From NCBI RefSeq assembly GCF_902167145.1, contig NC_050098.1, forward strand, positions 84,298,207 to 84,362,206: 64,000 bases of DNA, read 5' to 3'. The translations under genes were made by a program, and so were the position numbers. This document shows, in pieces, positions 60,487 through 64,000 of this stretch; the first letter of the stretch is position 1, and every line of letters begins with the position of its first letter. The notes under the pieces are model-generated. The model was not told the origin of the DNA. It saw nothing but the letters and a program-made list of their open reading frames with translations, and did no database searches. This DNA is from Zea mays. Its lineage: Eukaryota; Streptophyta; Magnoliopsida; Poales; Poaceae.

Positions 60487-63400
60487 TTGCAGGTTTATGC
60501 ATCCGGGGGTTCAAGCTGGATTATTGATAGCGGATGCACAAACCATATGACGGGGGAGAAGAAGATGTTCACCTCCTACGTCAAGAATAAGGATTCCCAA
60601 GATTCAATCATATTCGGTGATGGGAATCAAGGCAAGGTAAAAGGGTTAGGTAAAATTGCAATTTCTAATGAGCACTCTATCTCTAATGTGTTTTTAGTAG
60701 AGTCACTAGGATATAATTTACTATCTGTTAGTCAATTGTGCAATATGGGATATAACTGTCTGTTCACAAATATAGATGTGTCTGTCTTTAGAAGAAGTGA
60801 TGGTTCACTAGCTTTTAAGGGTGTATTAGACGGCAAACTTTATTTAGTTGATTTTGCAAAAGAAGAGGCCGGTCTAGATGCATGCTTAATGGCTAAGACT
60901 TGCATGGGCTGGCTGTGGCATCGCCGCTTAGCACATGTGGGGATGAAGAACCTCCACAAGCTTCTAAAGGGAGAACATGTGATAGGTCTAACCAATGTTC
61001 ATTTCGAAAAAGATAGACCTTGTGCAGCTTGTCAAGCAGGGAAACAGGTGGGAGGAGCGCATCACAGCAAGAATGTGATGACCACTTCAAGACCCCTGGA
61101 GCTGCTGCATATGGATCTCTTCGGACCCGTCGCCTATCTAAGCATAGGGGGAAGTAAGTATGGTCTAGTTATTGTTGATGACTTTTCCCGCTTCACTTGG
61201 GTGTTCTTTTTGCAGGATAAGTCTGAAACCCAAGGGACCCTCAAGCGCTTCCTCAGGAGGGCTCAAAATGAGTTTGAGCTCAAAGTGAAAAAGATAAGAA
61301 GCGACAACGGGTCCGAGTTCAAGAACCTTCAAGTGGAGGAGTTCCTTGAAGAGGAAGGGATCAAGCACGAGTTCTCCGCTCCCTACACACCACAGCAAAA
61401 TGGTGTGGTAGAGAGGAAGAACAGGACGCTCATCGACATGGCGAGGACGATGCTAGGAGAGTTCAAGACCCCCGAGTGCTTTTGGACGGAAGCCGTGAAC
61501 ACGGCGTGCCACGCCATCAACAGGGTCTACCTTCATCGTCTCCTCAAGAAGACGTCGTATGAGCTACTAACCGGTAACAAACCCAATGTATCGTACTTTC
61601 GTGTATTTGGGAGTAAATGCTACATTCTAGTGAAGAAGGGTAGAAATTCTAAGTTTGCTCCCAAAGCTGTAGAAGGGTTTTTGTTAGGTTATGACTCAAA
61701 TACAAAGGCGTATAGAGTCTTCAACAAATCATCGGGTTTGGTTGAAGTCTCTAGCGACGTTGTATTTGATGAGACTAATGGCTCTCCAAGAGAGCAAGTT
61801 GTTGATTGTGATGATGTAGATGAAGAAGATGTTCCGACGGCCGCTATACGGACCATGGCGATTGGAGAAGTACGGCCACAGGAACAAGATGAACGAAATC
61901 AACCTTCTTCCTCAACTATGGTGCATCCCCCAACCGAAGATGACGAACAGGTACCTCAAGTGGAGGCGCTCGATCAAGGGGGAGCACAAGATAATCATGT
62001 GATGGAGGAAGAAGTGCAATCGGCACCTCCAACCCAAGTTCGAGCGATGATTCAAAGGGATCATCCCGTCGACCAAATTCTGGGTGACATTAGCAAGGGA
62101 GTAACTACTCGATCTCGATTAGTTAATTTTTGTGAGCATTACTCTTTTGTCTCTTCTATTGAGCCTTTCAGGGTAGAGGAGGCCTTGCTAGATCCGGACT
62201 GGGTGTTGGCCATGCAAGAGGAGCTAAACAACTTCAAGCGCAATGAAGTTTGGACACTGGTGCCTCGTCCGAAGCAAAATGTTGTGGGAACCAAGTGGGT
62301 GTTCCGCAACAAACAGGACGAGCACGGGGTGGTGACGAGGAACAAGGCTCGACTTGTGGCAAAAGGTTATGCCCAAGTCGCAGGTTTGGATTTCGAGGAG
62401 ACCTTTGCTCCTGTGGCTAGGCTAGAGTCAATTCGAATCTTGCTAGCATATGCCGCTCACCATTCTTTCAGGTTGTTTCAAATGGATGTGAAGAGCGCTT
62501 TCCTCAACGGGCCAATCAAGGAGGAGGTGTACGTGGAGCAACCCCCTGGCTTCGAGGATGAACGGTACCCCGACCATGTGTGTAAGCTCTCTAAGGCGCT
62601 CTATGGACTTAAGCAAGCCCCAAGAGCATGGTATGAATGCCTTAGAGACTTTTTAATTGCTAATGCTTTCAAGGTTGGGAAAGCCGATCCAACTCTTTTT
62701 ACAAAGACATGTGATGGTGATTTGTTTGTGTGCCAAATTTATGTCGATGACATAATATTTGGTTCTACTAACCAAAAGTCTTGTGAAGAGTTTAGCAGGG
62801 TGATGACGCAGAAATTCGAGATGTCGATGATGGGCGAGTTGAACTACTTCCTTGGGTTCCAAGTGAAGCAACTCAAGGACGGCACCTTCATCTCCCAAAC
62901 GAAGTACACGCAAGATCTGCTAAAGCGGTTTGGGATGAAGGACGCCAAGCCCGCAAAGACTCCGATGGGGACCGACGGACACACCGACCTCAACAAAGGA
63001 GGTAAGTCCGTTGATCAAAAAGCATACCGGTCAATGATAGGTTCTTTGCTTTACTTATGTGCTAGTAGACCGGATATTATGCTTAGCGTATGCATGTGTG
63101 CTAGATTTCAATCCGATCCTAAGGAATGTCACTTAGTGGCGGTGAAGCGAATTCTTAGATATTTAGTTGCTACGCCTTGCTTCGGACTCTGGTATCCAAA
63201 GGGGTCTACCTTTGACTTAGTTGGATACTCAGACTCCGACTATGCTGGATGTAAGGTCGATAGGAAGAGTACATCGGGGACGTGCCAATTCTTAGGAAGG
63301 TCCCTGGTGTCATGGAACTCTAAGAAACAAACCTCCGTTGCCCTATCCACCGCTGAGGCCGAGTATGTTGCCGCAGGACAGTGTTGCGCGCAACTACTTT

Positions 63401-63693
63401 GGATGAGGCAAACCCTCAGGGACTTTGGCTACAATCTGAGCAAAGTCCCACTCCTATGTGACAATGAGAGTGCTATCCGCATGGCGGAAAATCCTGTTGA
63501 ACACAGCCGCACAAAGCACATAGACATCCGGCATCACTTTTTGAGAGACCACCAGCAAAAGGGAGATATCGAAGTGTTTCATGTTAGCACCGAGAACCAG
63601 CTAGCCGATATCTTTACCAAGCCTCTAGATGAGAAGACCTTTTGCAGGCTGCGTAGTGAGCTAAATGTCTTAGATTCGCGGAACTTGGATTGA
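60487..63693 (+). CDS. pol: Pol polyprotein of the Opie-like element (protease, integrase, RT, RNase H)
   Basis: Uninterrupted 1068-codon frame, +1 relative to gag and starting 7 bases after the gag stop; translation probably depends on a frameshift or re-initiation. Parts: protease with DSG at residues 14-16; GAG-pre-integrase/HHCC region (WLWHRRLAH near 142, CAAC near 180); integrase catalytic residues in HMDLFGP (near 210), RSDNGSEF (near 275) and NGVVERKNR (near 312); RT from about 585 with catalytic YVDD at about 752-755; RNase H with GYSDSDYAG (near 913), STAEAEY (near 953) and LCDNESAI (near 990). The integrase-before-RT order defines Copia. All catalytic motifs look intact, so this pol may still be competent. 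Confidence 0.93.
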   Translation: MQVYASGGSSWIIDSGCTNHMTGEKKMFTSYVKNKDSQDSIIFGDGNQGKVKGLGKIAISNEHSISNVFLVESLGYNLLSVSQLCNMGYNCLFTNIDVSVFRRSDGSLAFKGVLDGKLYLVDFAKEEAGLDACLMAKTCMGWLWHRRLAHVGMKNLHKLLKGEHVIGLTNVHFEKDRPCAACQAGKQVGGAHHSKNVMTTSRPLELLHMDLFGPVAYLSIGGSKYGLVIVDDFSRFTWVFFLQDKSETQGTLKRFLRRAQNEFELKVKKIRSDNGSEFKNLQVEEFLEEEGIKHEFSAPYTPQQNGVVERKNRTLIDMARTMLGEFKTPECFWTEAVNTACHAINRVYLHRLLKKTSYELLTGNKPNVSYFRVFGSKCYILVKKGRNSKFAPKAVEGFLLGYDSNTKAYRVFNKSSGLVEVSSDVVFDETNGSPREQVVDCDDVDEEDVPTAAIRTMAIGEVRPQEQDERNQPSSSTMVHPPTEDDEQVPQVEALDQGGAQDNHVMEEEVQSAPPTQVRAMIQRDHPVDQILGDISKGVTTRSRLVNFCEHYSFVSSIEPFRVEEALLDPDWVLAMQEELNNFKRNEVWTLVPRPKQNVVGTKWVFRNKQDEHGVVTRNKARLVAKGYAQVAGLDFEETFAPVARLESIRILLAYAAHHSFRLFQMDVKSAFLNGPIKEEVYVEQPPGFEDERYPDHVCKLSKALYGLKQAPRAWYECLRDFLIANAFKVGKADPTLFTKTCDGDLFVCQIYVDDIIFGSTNQKSCEEFSRVMTQKFEMSMMGELNYFLGFQVKQLKDGTFISQTKYTQDLLKRFGMKDAKPAKTPMGTDGHTDLNKGGKSVDQKAYRSMIGSLLYLCASRPDIMLSVCMCARFQSDPKECHLVAVKRILRYLVATPCFGLWYPKGSTFDLVGYSDSDYAGCKVDRKSTSGTCQFLGRSLVSWNSKKQTSVALSTAEAEYVAAGQCCAQLLWMRQTLRDFGYNLSKVPLLCDNESAIRMAENPVEHSRTKHIDIRHHFLRDHQQKGDIEVFHVSTENQLADIFTKPLDEKTFCRLRSELNVLDSRNLD

Positions 63694-64000
63694 ATTGTAG
63701 CATACATGTGTTTATGCATTTGATCAGGTTCATTCTGCATTTTGTTGCTTATTGTGGTGCTCAAGTTGTACCAACACTCCCTGGACCTCACAAGTCCGTT
63801 GCAAAGTGATGCACATGTTTAGGGGGAGATGTGTTACAACTTGACCCTTTGAGACTAACCATTTGCTTGAGTTTGCTTGATTTAGTCTCGAAGGAGGATT
63901 GAAAGGGAAAAGGTGGACTTGGACCATGAAAGACTTCCACTGCACTCCGATGAGAGGGTAACTAATTCCAAGTTCATCTCATGAAATCTTATTGCCATTT
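63694..64000 (+). other. Non-coding region after pol of the Opie-like element
   Basis: Contains GGGGGAGATGTGTTACAAC (about 63820) and GAAGGAGGATTGAAAGGG (63889). Neither is followed by sequence like the 5' LTR start beyond about 11 bases, so the 3' LTR has not yet begun. No env-like ORF is visible in these 300 bases. Confidence 0.6.

Larger units (their letters stand above)
56754..64000 (+). mobile_element. Opie-like Sirevirus (Copia) retrotransposon, 3' end off the window
   Basis: 5' LTR 56754-58023, initiator-Met primer site, gag, pol with Copia order (integrase before RT) and a non-coding stretch after pol. LTR length of 1270 bp, the TGAAAGGGAAATGTGCC start and the CCGGACTGTCCGG palindromes fit maize Opie. 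The 3' LTR is not reached. Confidence 0.9.

Noticed and set aside
63889..63912. GGAGGATTGAAAGGGAAA as the polypurine tract and start of the Opie 3' LTR
   Set aside because: Matches the 5' LTR start for only about 11 bases and then differs completely, so the 3' LTR is not yet reached.

Overview
The window is plant nuclear DNA, almost certainly from maize (Zea) or a very close grass. It holds no convincing stand-alone host gene, tRNA or rRNA. Essentially every base belongs to nested LTR retrotransposons plus one CACTA DNA transposon. The organism call rests on the families recognised: a Sirevirus/Copia element of Opie type with CCGGACTGTCCGG palindromes in its LTR, two pol-less Tat-lineage Gypsy elements of zeon/cinful type, and several chromodomain Gypsy elements (Del/Tekay type) with 3-4.6 kb LTRs. 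Family names are from memory of family traits, not from a search.

Layout, outermost to innermost (letters are mine). Element B (chromovirus, +) shows only its integrase tail and 3' LTR start (55336-56753). Its 3' LTR was hit by an Opie-like Copia element (56754 to past the window end). B's integrase was hit by element C, of which only the last 1.6 kb of the 3' LTR is here (53742-55335). Element A (chromovirus, +; pieces at 163-1191, 18817-19377 and 45728-53741) sits in C's LTR. A was then hit by: an unknown minus-strand LTR (1-162); zeon-1 (1192-18816), itself hit by element D (2212-12395); element E (minus, 19378-24580); zeon-2 (minus, 24581-45727), itself hit inside its 5' LTR by element F (minus, 30135-45063); and a small CACTA element (49661-53043) in A's 3' LTR. 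One large deletion with its scar near 24580 removed the 5' part of E, the rest of A's pol and the 3' LTR of zeon-2.

The order is supported by target-site duplications, primer-binding sites, polypurine tracts and LTR divergence judged by eye (zeon-1 about 3%, F about 2%, D about 1-1.5%). Coding capacity is mostly decayed. The best preserved are the Opie-like pol (1068 codons, uninterrupted) and a 289-codon ORF upstream of gag in F.

Points of most interest: the zeon elements carry, opposite to their own transcription, a three-exon gene with its own TATA box; the LTRs of five chromovirus copies begin with a short hairpin whose arms covary; F has an extra coiled-coil ORF before gag; and the CACTA element contains exon-like segments that may be a captured gene.
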